A stretch of DNA of 5,960 bases, taken from positions 1-5,960 of the forward strand of contig JAGDCQ010000192.1 in NCBI GenBank assembly GCA_017958465.1, written 5' to 3'. Position 1 is the first letter of the stretch; every line of letters starts with the position of its first letter. A program made the position numbers and the translations under genes. The notes beneath the pieces are model-generated. The model was not told the origin of the DNA and searched no databases. It saw nothing but the letters and a program-made list of their open reading frames with translations. Positions 1 to 5,579 of this stretch are shown piece after piece. Source of the DNA: Lachnospiraceae bacterium (GTDB lineage: Bacteria; Bacillota; Clostridia; Lachnospirales; Lachnospiraceae).

Positions 1-1
1 C

Positions 2-796
2 GACGTGCTGATATGCGCAGGTATCCGTTTTTCGGACCGTATGACAAACGGTAACCCCGCCTTTGGAGAAGGAAAGAAGATAGTTCAGATAGATATAGAC
101 CCCGCTGAGATCAACAAAAACGTAAGAGTTGATGTTGCTCTTTGTTGCGATGCAAAGACAGGCCTTAAGGCACTTTGCGACGCCTTAAAAGAAACGGAGC
201 ACAAGACTTGGGAAAAGAAAGCTCTTGGGTACATAAGCACAGAAGTAGCGGAAAACAGCAAACGGACAGACATCGGCTCAAAGATCATCCTTGAGGTTTT
301 AAGGCTTACAAAAGGTGATGCTATTGTTACGACAGAGGTTGGACAGCACCAGCTCCTTGCTGCGACCCTCTACAAAACTTCGAAGAACGGCAGGTTTGTG
401 ACCTCCGGAGGCCTTGGTACCATGGGATTTGGCCTTTCTGCCGCCATTGGCGCAAAGCTTGCGTGCCCTAAAAAGCAGGTCATCAACTTTGCAGGGGACG
501 GTTGCTTCCGTATGAATATGAACGAGCTCCTTGCCGCAAGCAGGCACAACATCCCTGTTGTCCAGATCGTTTTTGACAACCAGGTGCTCGGCCTTGTTTA
601 TAATATGCAAAAAGATATGTATAATGGCAGGTTCTCAGCCACCGAGTTCAAGGACAGACTGGATTTTGTAAAGCTTGCAAATGCACTTGGAGTAAAAGCG
701 CTCAGAATATCAAAAGAAGAGGAGATAGCGCTTGTCCTAAAAGAGGCCCTTAAATCCAAAGAGCCTGTGGTAGTTGACTGCTCCATAAAACCCTGA
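2..796 (+). CDS. ilvB: Acetolactate synthase large subunit-like protein, 3' part
   Basis: This is a thiamine-diphosphate enzyme of the acetolactate synthase type, which condenses two pyruvates (or pyruvate and 2-oxobutyrate) in the first common step of branched-chain amino acid synthesis in the cytoplasm. The window cuts off its 5' end; the frame is open from base 2, so the GTG at 5 is an internal valine. Visible parts are the end of the central domain (IVQIDIDPAEINKN) and the whole C-terminal ThDP-binding domain: TEVGQHQLLAA, TSGGLGTMGFGLSAAIGA, then the GDG motif (codons 164-166 counted from base 5) and FDNQ about 27 residues later. The match to IlvB is clear. Two things are odd. The protein stops at VVVDCSIKP, before the family's usual tail (a PMV-type motif and about 15-20 more residues). 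No terminator follows it before the serC promoter. A catabolic synthase or another ThDP decarboxylase is less likely but cannot be excluded without the N-terminus. No small subunit (ilvN) follows. Confidence 0.88.
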   Translation, partial: DVLICAGIRFSDRMTNGNPAFGEGKKIVQIDIDPAEINKNVRVDVALCCDAKTGLKALCDALKETEHKTWEKKALGYISTEVAENSKRTDIGSKIILEVLRLTKGDAIVTTEVGQHQLLAATLYKTSKNGRFVTSGGLGTMGFGLSAAIGAKLACPKKQVINFAGDGCFRMNMNELLAASRHNIPVVQIVFDNQVLGLVYNMQKDMYNGRFSATEFKDRLDFVKLANALGVKALRISKEEEIALVLKEALKSKEPVVVDCSIKP

Positions 797-829
797 GTGA
801 AAATTTATGCAAAAAATAATAATTAGGTG

Positions 830-858
830 TTGACATTAAATTAACGAAACACTATAAT
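830..858 (+). promoter_or_regulatory. Consensus vegetative (sigma-A type) promoter of serC-serA-rex
   Basis: TTGACA at 830-835 and TATAAT at 853-858 match both consensus hexamers perfectly, with an optimal 17-bp spacer. Transcription should begin near 865-867, giving a leader of about 80 nt before serC. A GTGTT / AACAC inverted repeat (827-831 and 848-852) brackets the spacer. The promoter sits 34 bp after the acetolactate synthase stop, so serC does not depend on read-through from it. Confidence 0.88.
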
Positions 859-867
859 CAACTACAA

Positions 868-928
868 CACATTCACGTTAAAGTGCTAAAGTAAAGCACA
901 GGGATTTAACGAAAATTTTTTGAATGTG
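868..928 (+). promoter_or_regulatory. Structured 5' leader: three nested, stacked stems upstream of serC
   Basis: The 5' arm 868-887 is fully and contiguously paired to three 3' segments: CACATTCA (868-875) with TGAATGTG (921-928), CGTTAAA (876-882) with TTTAACG (905-911), and GTGCT (883-887) with AGCAC (895-899). This makes 20 Watson-Crick pairs without a mismatch. A 7-nt loop (888-894) closes it, with 5-nt (900-904) and 9-nt (912-920) bulges only on the 3' side. The structure would start 1-3 nt from the predicted mRNA 5' end and finish 2 nt before the serC ribosome site, leaving that site single-stranded. It could stabilise the mRNA, bind a ligand or protein, or act with an alternative fold. 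The run AAAATTTTTT after the inner stems gives it a faint terminator look. It matches no riboswitch class I recognise; in particular no T-box motif is present. Confidence 0.6.
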
Positions 929-944
929 AAAAGGAGGAACAAAA

Positions 945-2030
945 ATGGCAAGAGTGTTTAACTTCTCTGCAGGCCCCGCCGTTTTACCCGAAGAGGTATT
1001 GAAAGAAGCGGCTGACGAAATGCTTGATTATAACGGAACAGGTATGTCCGTTATGGAGATGAGCCACCGATCTAAAGCTTATCAGGAAATAATCGATACA
1101 GCAGAAAAAGATCTTCGCGAACTTATGAACATCCCCGACAACTACAAGGTCCTTTTCCTTCAGGGCGGCGCACATCTGCAGTTTGCCATGATCCCTATGA
1201 ACCTTATGAAGAATAGAAAGGCCGGCTACATTGTTACCGGACAGTGGGCAAAGAAAGCCTTCCAGGAAGCAAAGCTTTTCGGAAATGCAGTAGAGCTCGC
1301 ATCCTCAGCCGACAAAACTTTTTCATACATTCCCGATTGTTCAAATCTTGACATTACGGACGATATGGACTATGTTTATATATGTGAGAACAATACCATT
1401 TATGGTACAAAGTTCTGGGAGCTCCCCAACACCAAGGGCAAGGATCTTGTGGCAGACGTTTCATCCTGCTTCCTTTCAGAGCCTGTAGATGTTTCTAAGT
1501 ATGCCGTTATCTACGGCGGCGTTCAGAAGAACATCGGTCCTGCGGGCGTTGTTATCGTTATCATCCGCGAGGATCTTATCACGGAGGATACCCTTCCCGG
1601 AACTCCTACAATGCTTAAATACAAGACACACGCTGACAACGGCTCCATGTACAACACGCCGCCCGCATACGGCATCTACATCTGCGGCAAAGTGTTCAAA
1701 TGGCTTAAGAAGCAGGGCGGTCTTGCTGAAATGAAGAAGCGCAATGAGGAAAAGGCAAAGATCCTTTACGATTTCCTCGACCGCAGCAAGCTTTTCAAGG
1801 GCACAGTAAGGAAAGAAGACCGTTCCATCATGAATGTTCCTTTTGTTACCGGTGACGAGGAGCTTGACGCTAAGTTCGTTAAGTTTGCTAAGGAAAACGG
1901 CCTTGAAAACCTTAAGGGTCACAGGTCCGTAGGCGGTATGCGCGCAAGCATCTACAATGCAATGCCCAAGGCCGGCGTTGAGAAGCTTGTAAAGGTAATG
2001 GAACAGTTCGAAGCAGAAAATCTCAAATAA
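945..2030 (+). CDS. serC: Phosphoserine aminotransferase SerC
   Basis: SerC is a PLP-dependent class V aminotransferase that converts 3-phosphohydroxypyruvate plus glutamate to phosphoserine plus 2-oxoglutarate, the second step of serine synthesis; related enzymes also serve vitamin B6 synthesis. The protein has 361 residues, the normal length. The N-terminus NFSAGPAVLP is typical. SHRSKAY (40-46) supplies a substrate-phosphate arginine, GGAH (74-77) lies at the cofactor phosphate, and ADVSS (170-174) carries the Asp that contacts the PLP ring. GGVQKNIGPAG (191-201) holds the Schiff-base Lys195, and GHRSVGGMRASIYNAMP (325-341) is the family C-terminal signature. The ATG at 945 is set by AAGGAGG at 931-937, a strong site 7 nt away. 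It is first in a probable serC-serA-rex operon with its own promoter and structured leader. Nothing appears damaged. Confidence 0.97.
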   Translation: MARVFNFSAGPAVLPEEVLKEAADEMLDYNGTGMSVMEMSHRSKAYQEIIDTAEKDLRELMNIPDNYKVLFLQGGAHLQFAMIPMNLMKNRKAGYIVTGQWAKKAFQEAKLFGNAVELASSADKTFSYIPDCSNLDITDDMDYVYICENNTIYGTKFWELPNTKGKDLVADVSSCFLSEPVDVSKYAVIYGGVQKNIGPAGVVIVIIREDLITEDTLPGTPTMLKYKTHADNGSMYNTPPAYGIYICGKVFKWLKKQGGLAEMKKRNEEKAKILYDFLDRSKLFKGTVRKEDRSIMNVPFVTGDEELDAKFVKFAKENGLENLKGHRSVGGMRASIYNAMPKAGVEKLVKVMEQFEAENLK

Positions 2031-2034
2031 TACC

Positions 2035-2039
2035 GGGGG
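2035..2039 (+). promoter_or_regulatory. Non-standard, G-only ribosome site of serA
   Basis: The only purine-rich stretch before the serA ATG is GGGGGA at 2035-2040, 6-7 nt upstream. It is weaker against the anti-Shine-Dalgarno than the AGGAGG sites of serC and rex. With serC ending at 2030, ribosomes finishing serC may re-initiate here, which would couple the two enzymes' translation. Confidence 0.5.
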
Positions 2040-2046
2040 AATCACT

Positions 2047-3225
2047 ATGTATCGTTACAAATGCCTTAATCCCATTGCAAATGTGGGACTTTCGAAATTT
2101 GACGAAAACTATGCAGCTACCGAAGATGTAAACGAAGCAGATGCCATCCTGGTCCGCAGCGCGGCCATGCATGAAATGGAGCTTCCGAAGAACCTTCTTG
2201 CCATCGCACGTGCAGGTGCGGGCGTAAACAACATCCCGCTTGACAAGTGCGCGGAAGAGGGCATCGTAGTCTTCAATACTCCCGGTGCCAACGCAAACGG
2301 CGTTAAAGAGCTTGTTATCGCAGGTCTTATGCTTGCTTCCTGCGATATCGTGGGCGGCGTTAACTGGGTACAGACCGTAAAGGACGAGCCGGACGTTGCA
2401 AAGCTTGTTGAAAAAGGCAAGAGCAAGTTCGCAGGGCAGGAGATAAAGGGCAAAAAGCTCGGTGTTATCGGCCTTGGTGCCATCGGTGTACTTGTTGCGA
2501 ACGCAGCAAAGCGCCTTGGCATGGAAGTTTACGGCTGCGACCCGTACATCTCCGTTCAGAACGCATGGATCCTTTCAAGGGACGTTATCCCGGTAAAGAC
2601 ACGTGAAGAGATCTACGAAAAGTGCGATTACATCACAGTTCACGTTCCGCTTATTAAAAACGACGATCCCTCGATCAACACCCAGAGGATGATCGATAAA
2701 AACGCTATTTCCCATATGAAAGACGGCGTTATAATCCTTAACTTTGCAAGGGATCTTCTTGTTGACGACGATGCCCTTGAAGAGGCTCTCGCTTCCGGCA
2801 AGGTCGCAAAGTACGTTACGGATTTCCCGAATGCGAAAACAGCAGGTATGAAGGGCGTTCTTGCGATCCCTCACCTTGGGGCTTCCACGGAGGAGTCCGA
2901 GGACAACTGTGCTGTTATGGCTGTTGAGGAATTAAAGGAATACATTGAGCTTGGAAACATCAAGAATTCCGTAAACTATCCCGCTGTGGATGCAGGAAAC
3001 CTTACCGCTGCAAAGCGTATCTGCATCAACCACAGGAACATTCCCAACATGCTTACCCAGTTTACCGGCGCTTTCGCCCTTCTTGGCATCAACATTGAAA
3101 ACATGGTGAACAAGAGCCGCGGAAGTTATGCATACACAGTGCTCGATACAGACACAGCAGACGAAGGCATCATCAAGAAGCTGGAAGATATCGAGGGTGT
3201 GCTCAAGGTAAGGGTAATCGGCTGA
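2047..3225 (+). CDS. serA: D-3-phosphoglycerate dehydrogenase SerA, ACT-domain type
   Basis: SerA oxidises 3-phosphoglycerate to 3-phosphohydroxypyruvate with NAD+, the committed step of serine synthesis and the step feeding SerC just upstream. The protein has 392 residues. An N-terminal substrate-domain part (1-~95) contains RAGAGVNNIP (55-64). A Rossmann domain follows with GLGAIG (142-147) and Asp165 ending the second strand, as expected for NAD+ preference. Catalytic Arg235 (NFARD) and His276 (PHLGAST) are in place. Residues ~322-392 form an ACT domain, often a site for serine feedback in this family, with the signature ALLGINIENM. One oddity: the usual DVFxxEP segment that carries the catalytic Glu reads TDFPNAKTAG (258-267), with no acidic residue except Asp259. 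The family call is secure because serC is adjacent. No DUF1015 gene follows, although that gene is a frequent neighbour of serCA in Clostridia. Confidence 0.95.
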   Translation: MYRYKCLNPIANVGLSKFDENYAATEDVNEADAILVRSAAMHEMELPKNLLAIARAGAGVNNIPLDKCAEEGIVVFNTPGANANGVKELVIAGLMLASCDIVGGVNWVQTVKDEPDVAKLVEKGKSKFAGQEIKGKKLGVIGLGAIGVLVANAAKRLGMEVYGCDPYISVQNAWILSRDVIPVKTREEIYEKCDYITVHVPLIKNDDPSINTQRMIDKNAISHMKDGVIILNFARDLLVDDDALEEALASGKVAKYVTDFPNAKTAGMKGVLAIPHLGASTEESEDNCAVMAVEELKEYIELGNIKNSVNYPAVDAGNLTAAKRICINHRNIPNMLTQFTGAFALLGINIENMVNKSRGSYAYTVLDTDTADEGIIKKLEDIEGVLKVRVIG

Positions 3226-3274
3226 GAAGCATAAGTTTTGCAATTTAAGAGCAATGGCCGAAAAGGCGTATTTG

Positions 3275-3280
3275 AGGAGG
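3275..3280 (+). promoter_or_regulatory. Ribosome site that fixes the rex start
   Basis: AGGAGG (within GAGGAGG, 3274-3280) lies 5 nt before GTG 3286. It rules out the in-frame TTG at 3238, which has no such site and would add 16 residues absent from Rex proteins. Confidence 0.85.
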
Positions 3281-3285
3281 TTTTT

Positions 3286-3924
3286 GTGAAAAAGGATATT
3301 TCACCCGCAGTAATCAACAGGCTGCCCAGGTATTACAGATACCTGGGTGATCTTAAGGAACATGATGTAGTCAGGATCTCGTCAAGAGAGCTGAGTGAAC
3401 GCATGCATGTTACCGCATCGCAGATCAGGCAGGATCTGAACAACTTCGGAGGCTTCGGCCAGCAGGGCTACGGCTACAATGTGGCTACCCTCCAGGAGGA
3501 GATAGGCAAGATCCTTGGCCTTGACAGGTCCTACAATCTTGTGATAGTAGGATCGGGCAACCTTGGACAGGCCCTTGCAAACTACACGGATTTTGAACGT
3601 CGTGGGTTCTTTGTACGTGCCCTGTTTGACAAGGACGAGAAAAAGGTAGGAAAGGTAGTCCGCGGGATCAAGGTTTTACCCATAGACGAACTTGAAAAAT
3701 ACCTGAAAGAGAACAAAGTGGACATCGCAGCTCTTGCGATCCCGAGGACCGACGCTCCTTCTGTTGCTTCTGTCCTTACAAACAACGGCGTAAAGGCGAT
3801 CTGGAATTTTGCACATACGGATCTCCACGTGCCGAATGGCGTATTTGTTCAGAACGTCCACCTTATCGAAGGCCTCATGCAGCTTTCTTACAAGCTGACA
3901 AACGACGGAGCCGACGAAGAATGA
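3286..3924 (+). CDS. rex: Redox-sensing transcriptional repressor Rex
   Basis: Rex is a homodimeric DNA-binding repressor that reads the cellular NADH/NAD+ ratio. NADH binding releases it from operators, typically those of fermentation and NADH-reoxidation genes. From GTG 3286 the protein has 212 residues, normal for the family. Residues ~1-80 form a winged helix: AVINRLPRYYRYL (8-20), then VTASQIRQDLNNFG (42-55) as recognition helix and GFGQQGYGY (56-64) as wing. Residues ~82-185 form a Rossmann fold with GSGNLG (89-94) for NAD(H) and Asp115 after the second strand. The C-terminal helix HLIEGLMQLSYKL (192-204) is the domain-swapped dimer element. The 60-bp gap after serA shows no convincing promoter or terminator, so rex probably belongs to the serCA transcript. 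A long hairpin terminator follows. Close matches to the clostridial Rex operator are absent from the window; two degenerate ones are discussed in the findings. Confidence 0.95.
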   Translation: MKKDISPAVINRLPRYYRYLGDLKEHDVVRISSRELSERMHVTASQIRQDLNNFGGFGQQGYGYNVATLQEEIGKILGLDRSYNLVIVGSGNLGQALANYTDFERRGFFVRALFDKDEKKVGKVVRGIKVLPIDELEKYLKENKVDIAALAIPRTDAPSVASVLTNNGVKAIWNFAHTDLHVPNGVFVQNVHLIEGLMQLSYKLTNDGADEE

Positions 3925-3945
3925 AGTTTTTATGATAAATGCTAT

Positions 3946-3999
3946 AACAAATGTGCTCAAAATAGACGATAGTCTGTATTGAACACATTTGTTTGTTTT
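3946..3999 (+). terminator. Long hairpin terminator after rex
   Basis: AACAAATGTG (3946-3955) pairs perfectly with CACATTTGTT (3984-3993). The stem continues inward with TCAA/TTGA and a six-pair segment (one G-U) closed by a GATA tetraloop (3968-3971), with single mismatches at 3956/3983 and 3961/3978. About 20 pairs in all are followed by a U-rich tail broken by one G (TGTTTT, 3994-3999). It starts 21 bp after the rex stop and would end the serC-serA-rex transcript. The interrupted tail means termination may be partial. Confidence 0.75.
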
Positions 4000-4008
4000 A
4001 GAACAAAC
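3991..4008. repeat. Perfect 7-bp inverted repeat, operator-like
   Basis: GTTTGTT (3991-3997) and AACAAAC (4002-4008) form an exact inverted repeat around TTAG. The repeat shares its left arm with the foot of the rex terminator hairpin and overlaps the putative -35 of the downstream gene. It could be a protein-binding site or a small hairpin competing with the terminator. Confidence 0.5.
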
Positions 4009-4020
4009 AGAAACTATATG
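3993..4020 (+). promoter_or_regulatory. Weak candidate promoter of the CorC-like gene
   Basis: TTGTTT (3993-3998), a 16-bp spacer and TATATG (4015-4020) form a poor but plausible vegetative promoter just after the rex terminator. Another possible -10, AATAAT, lies at 4024-4029 without a good -35. A promoter is expected because of the terminator upstream, but the choice among these is uncertain. Confidence 0.3.
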
Positions 4021-4031
4021 CGTAATAATTG

Positions 4032-4038
4032 AAAGGAG
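4032..4038 (+). promoter_or_regulatory. Ribosome site of the CorC-like gene, unusually far from its ATG
   Basis: AAAGGAG (4032-4038) is the only good site, but the in-frame ATG at 4055 leaves 16 nt between. The in-frame codons at normal distance (TTC 4043, TTA 4046, AAT 4049) are not start codons. ATG 4055 remains the best choice because the protein then begins at the usual place before the first membrane segment. Confidence 0.55.
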
Positions 4039-4054
4039 TAATTTCTTAAATATC

Positions 4055-5431
4055 ATGCCCGACTATCCCATACGAAGCCTGGTCGTAATCATCATTCTTA
4101 TACTGTTTAATGCCGTTGTCTCAGGTGCTGAGGCTGCTCTTTCCGCGCTCAATGAAGCAAACTTAAGGAAAGCTGCCCAGGAAGATGACGCTACGGCGCA
4201 GAACCTTTTGAAGATCCTTGAAAGCGAGTTCGGCAAGACCTCCCGCGTAAGTATCTTCAATGTCATCGAATTCCTGCTTATTACTATAAACCTTGTGATA
4301 GGCTATGTTTATGCAAAATACCAGGTAGGGTATCTTCGTAAAGTCATCGCACTCAAAACTTCCATGGATGAAGGCTCGGCGAGCATTTCCGCTATCCTTA
4401 TCGGGATAACGATCGCCATCGTTTACTTCATGGTCGTGTTCGGAGTGCTCTTTCCACAGAAACTTTCCCAAAAGAACCTTGATAAAAAGGCGCTTTTTTA
4501 CGGAAGGTTCATCAAAGCCATCTATTATATCATCTACCCCATCATCTGGCTTGCCGACAAAAACACACAGCTGTTGCTTTGGCTTTTCCGCGTAAAACCC
4601 GAGGAGATCGAAGGCAACGTGACCGAAGAAGAGATCATCTCTATGGTTAACGAGGGCCAGGAAACAGGCGTGCTGGAGAGCAGTGAAGCGGAGATGATCT
4701 CAAATATCATCGAATTTGACGATAAAAAAGTCCGGGATATAATGACCCATCGCAGGAAAATGGTTGTCTTAAGCGACGATACTTCCCTTGAAGACGCCCT
4801 GCACTTTATGCTTGATAACGGCAACTATTCACGTTTTCCCATCTACCACGAAAACATCGACGATATCGTGGGTATCGTTCACATAAAGGATGTAATGACC
4901 TGTCTTTTTACGCCGGTGCTTAAAGGAAAGACGCTTCACGAGATCGCTACGACGCCTTATTTTGTGCCTGACACAAGAAACATAGATGCGCTCCTTCACG
5001 ATATGCAGAACAACAAGGTTCACATGGCAGTTGTAATTGATGAATACGGACAGACAGCCGGGATCATCACGCTTGAAGATATAGTGGAAGAGATAGTCGG
5101 TGATATCCAGGACGAGTACGATAATGAGAAAGACAGCATATTCGATCAGGGTGACAACGAATACCTTGCAACCGGCGAGTCCACTCTTGAAGAACTTGAA
5201 GATGAGATAGGGATCGATTTCCCCAGCGACGTTACGGACAACTACGATACACTGAACGGTCTGCTGATCAGCAATATAGGCAGGATCCCGGAGGACGGGG
5301 AACAGCTTGAAGTTGTGCTTTACGGATTCAGGTTCGATATCCTTGAGATACAGGATAAGATGATCAAGATGGTAAAGATAACTAAGCTTGACGAAGCTGC
5401 CGGCGAAGATAAAAAAGAGAATAACGAATGA
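4055..5431 (+). CDS. CNNM/CorC-type membrane protein (hemolysin family; DUF21, two CBS, CorC_HlyC domains)
   Basis: This is a membrane protein of the CNNM/CorC family, linked to Mg2+ (or Co2+) transport; older annotation calls members hemolysins. From ATG 4055 it has 458 residues. The DUF21 region has hydrophobic segments at about 8-30, 66-88, 111-134 and 153-168. Early on it shows the expected small-residue/Glu motif SGAEAALSALN (23-33). A cytoplasmic linker (EEEIISMVNEGQETGVL, 191-207) leads to a CBS pair (~226-285, MTHRRKMV and SRFPIYHENIDDIVGIVHIKDV; ~293-350, AVVIDEYGQTAGIITLEDIVEEIVGDI). A CorC_HlyC domain (~365-445) and an acidic tail follow. Where the family has GE(L/I)xPK at the end of the third segment, this protein reads FGVLFPQK (129-136), so the Glu is Val. 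The 22-codon extension upstream of ATG lies inside the terminator region and is unlikely. The ribosome site is unusually far away. The exact ion, if any, cannot be deduced. Confidence 0.9.
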   Translation: MPDYPIRSLVVIIILILFNAVVSGAEAALSALNEANLRKAAQEDDATAQNLLKILESEFGKTSRVSIFNVIEFLLITINLVIGYVYAKYQVGYLRKVIALKTSMDEGSASISAILIGITIAIVYFMVVFGVLFPQKLSQKNLDKKALFYGRFIKAIYYIIYPIIWLADKNTQLLLWLFRVKPEEIEGNVTEEEIISMVNEGQETGVLESSEAEMISNIIEFDDKKVRDIMTHRRKMVVLSDDTSLEDALHFMLDNGNYSRFPIYHENIDDIVGIVHIKDVMTCLFTPVLKGKTLHEIATTPYFVPDTRNIDALLHDMQNNKVHMAVVIDEYGQTAGIITLEDIVEEIVGDIQDEYDNEKDSIFDQGDNEYLATGESTLEELEDEIGIDFPSDVTDNYDTLNGLLISNIGRIPEDGEQLEVVLYGFRFDILEIQDKMIKMVKITKLDEAAGEDKKENNE

Positions 5432-5442
5432 GTTTTTTAAAC

Positions 5443-5476
5443 CAAAAAAAGCAAGATAGGAGGCTTGCTTTTTTTG
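5443..5476 (+). terminator. Intrinsic terminator after the CorC-like gene, potentially bidirectional
   Basis: AAAAAAAGCAAG (5444-5455) pairs with CTTGCTTTTTTT (5464-5475) around an 8-nt loop, and C5443 can pair with G5476. The seven T form the U tail on the + strand, and the seven A serve the same role on the - strand. It starts 12 bp after the stop at 5431. Confidence 0.88.
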
Positions 5477-5502
5477 TGTGAATGAATCACAATGCGTATA
5501 AT
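5474..5502 (+). promoter_or_regulatory. Candidate promoter directly after the terminator
   Basis: TTGTGT (5474-5479), a 17-bp spacer and a perfect TATAAT (5497-5502) suggest transcription from about 5509. The -35 overlaps the end of the terminator T tract. It lies 200 bp upstream of rlmH, and a hairpin with a T run stands between, so it may drive a short transcript rather than rlmH itself. Confidence 0.5.
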
Positions 5503-5557
5503 AGGGTGGGAGTAGAAAGTGTTTTATCACTATCCAGGACATAATATATTATATGTT

Positions 5558-5579
5558 TGTGTTTAAAATGTGTTCAAAA
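5558..5579. repeat. Tandem 11-bp direct repeat
   Basis: TGTGTTTAAAA (5558-5568) is followed directly by TGTGTTCAAAA (5569-5579), 10 of 11 identical. The inverse copy AACACAATTTT (5580-5590) comes next, so either direct copy can pair with it. One helical turn of spacing is compatible with a protein-binding array, but the AT-rich sequence makes chance possible. Confidence 0.5.

Noticed and set aside
807..833. Eight-codon leader peptide (ATG 807 to TGA 833)
   Set aside because: It lies upstream of the serC promoter, has no ribosome site and is not in the serC transcript.
876..921. Intrinsic terminator or attenuator in the serC leader (inner stems plus six T)
   Set aside because: Four A separate the stem from the T run, the stem is bulged, and the T run is followed by the third stem. 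A regular terminator is unlikely, though an alternative-fold role is not excluded.
1476..2045. A 189-codon open frame on the minus strand opposite serC
   Set aside because: It lies wholly opposite the clearly real serC, has no recognisable domain and has cysteine/valine-rich composition typical of an antisense shadow.
3257..3267. Hairpin GCC-GAAAA-GGC before rex
   Set aside because: Only three pairs with no T run, so neither a terminator nor a convincing regulatory stem.
3238..3285. Extended Rex start at TTG 3238
   Set aside because: There is no ribosome site, and the added residues are absent from Rex proteins. GTG 3286 has AGGAGG at ideal spacing.
3989..4054. Extended start of the CorC-like protein at TTG 3989
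   Set aside because: The extension runs through the rex terminator and the downstream promoter region and has no ribosome site.
5503..5515. AGGGTGGGAG as a T-box or MraZ-type motif
   Set aside because: The T-box consensus continues with ACCGCG, which is missing. MraZ sites need several TGGG repeats at fixed spacing, and only one is present.
4829..5542. A 237-codon open frame on the minus strand opposite the CorC-like gene
   Set aside because: It overlaps the CBS/CorC_HlyC coding region, crosses the terminator, and resembles no family. It is an antisense shadow.
5482..5544. Twenty-codon frame starting at ATG 5482
   Set aside because: It has no ribosome site and starts upstream of the predicted transcription start near 5509.
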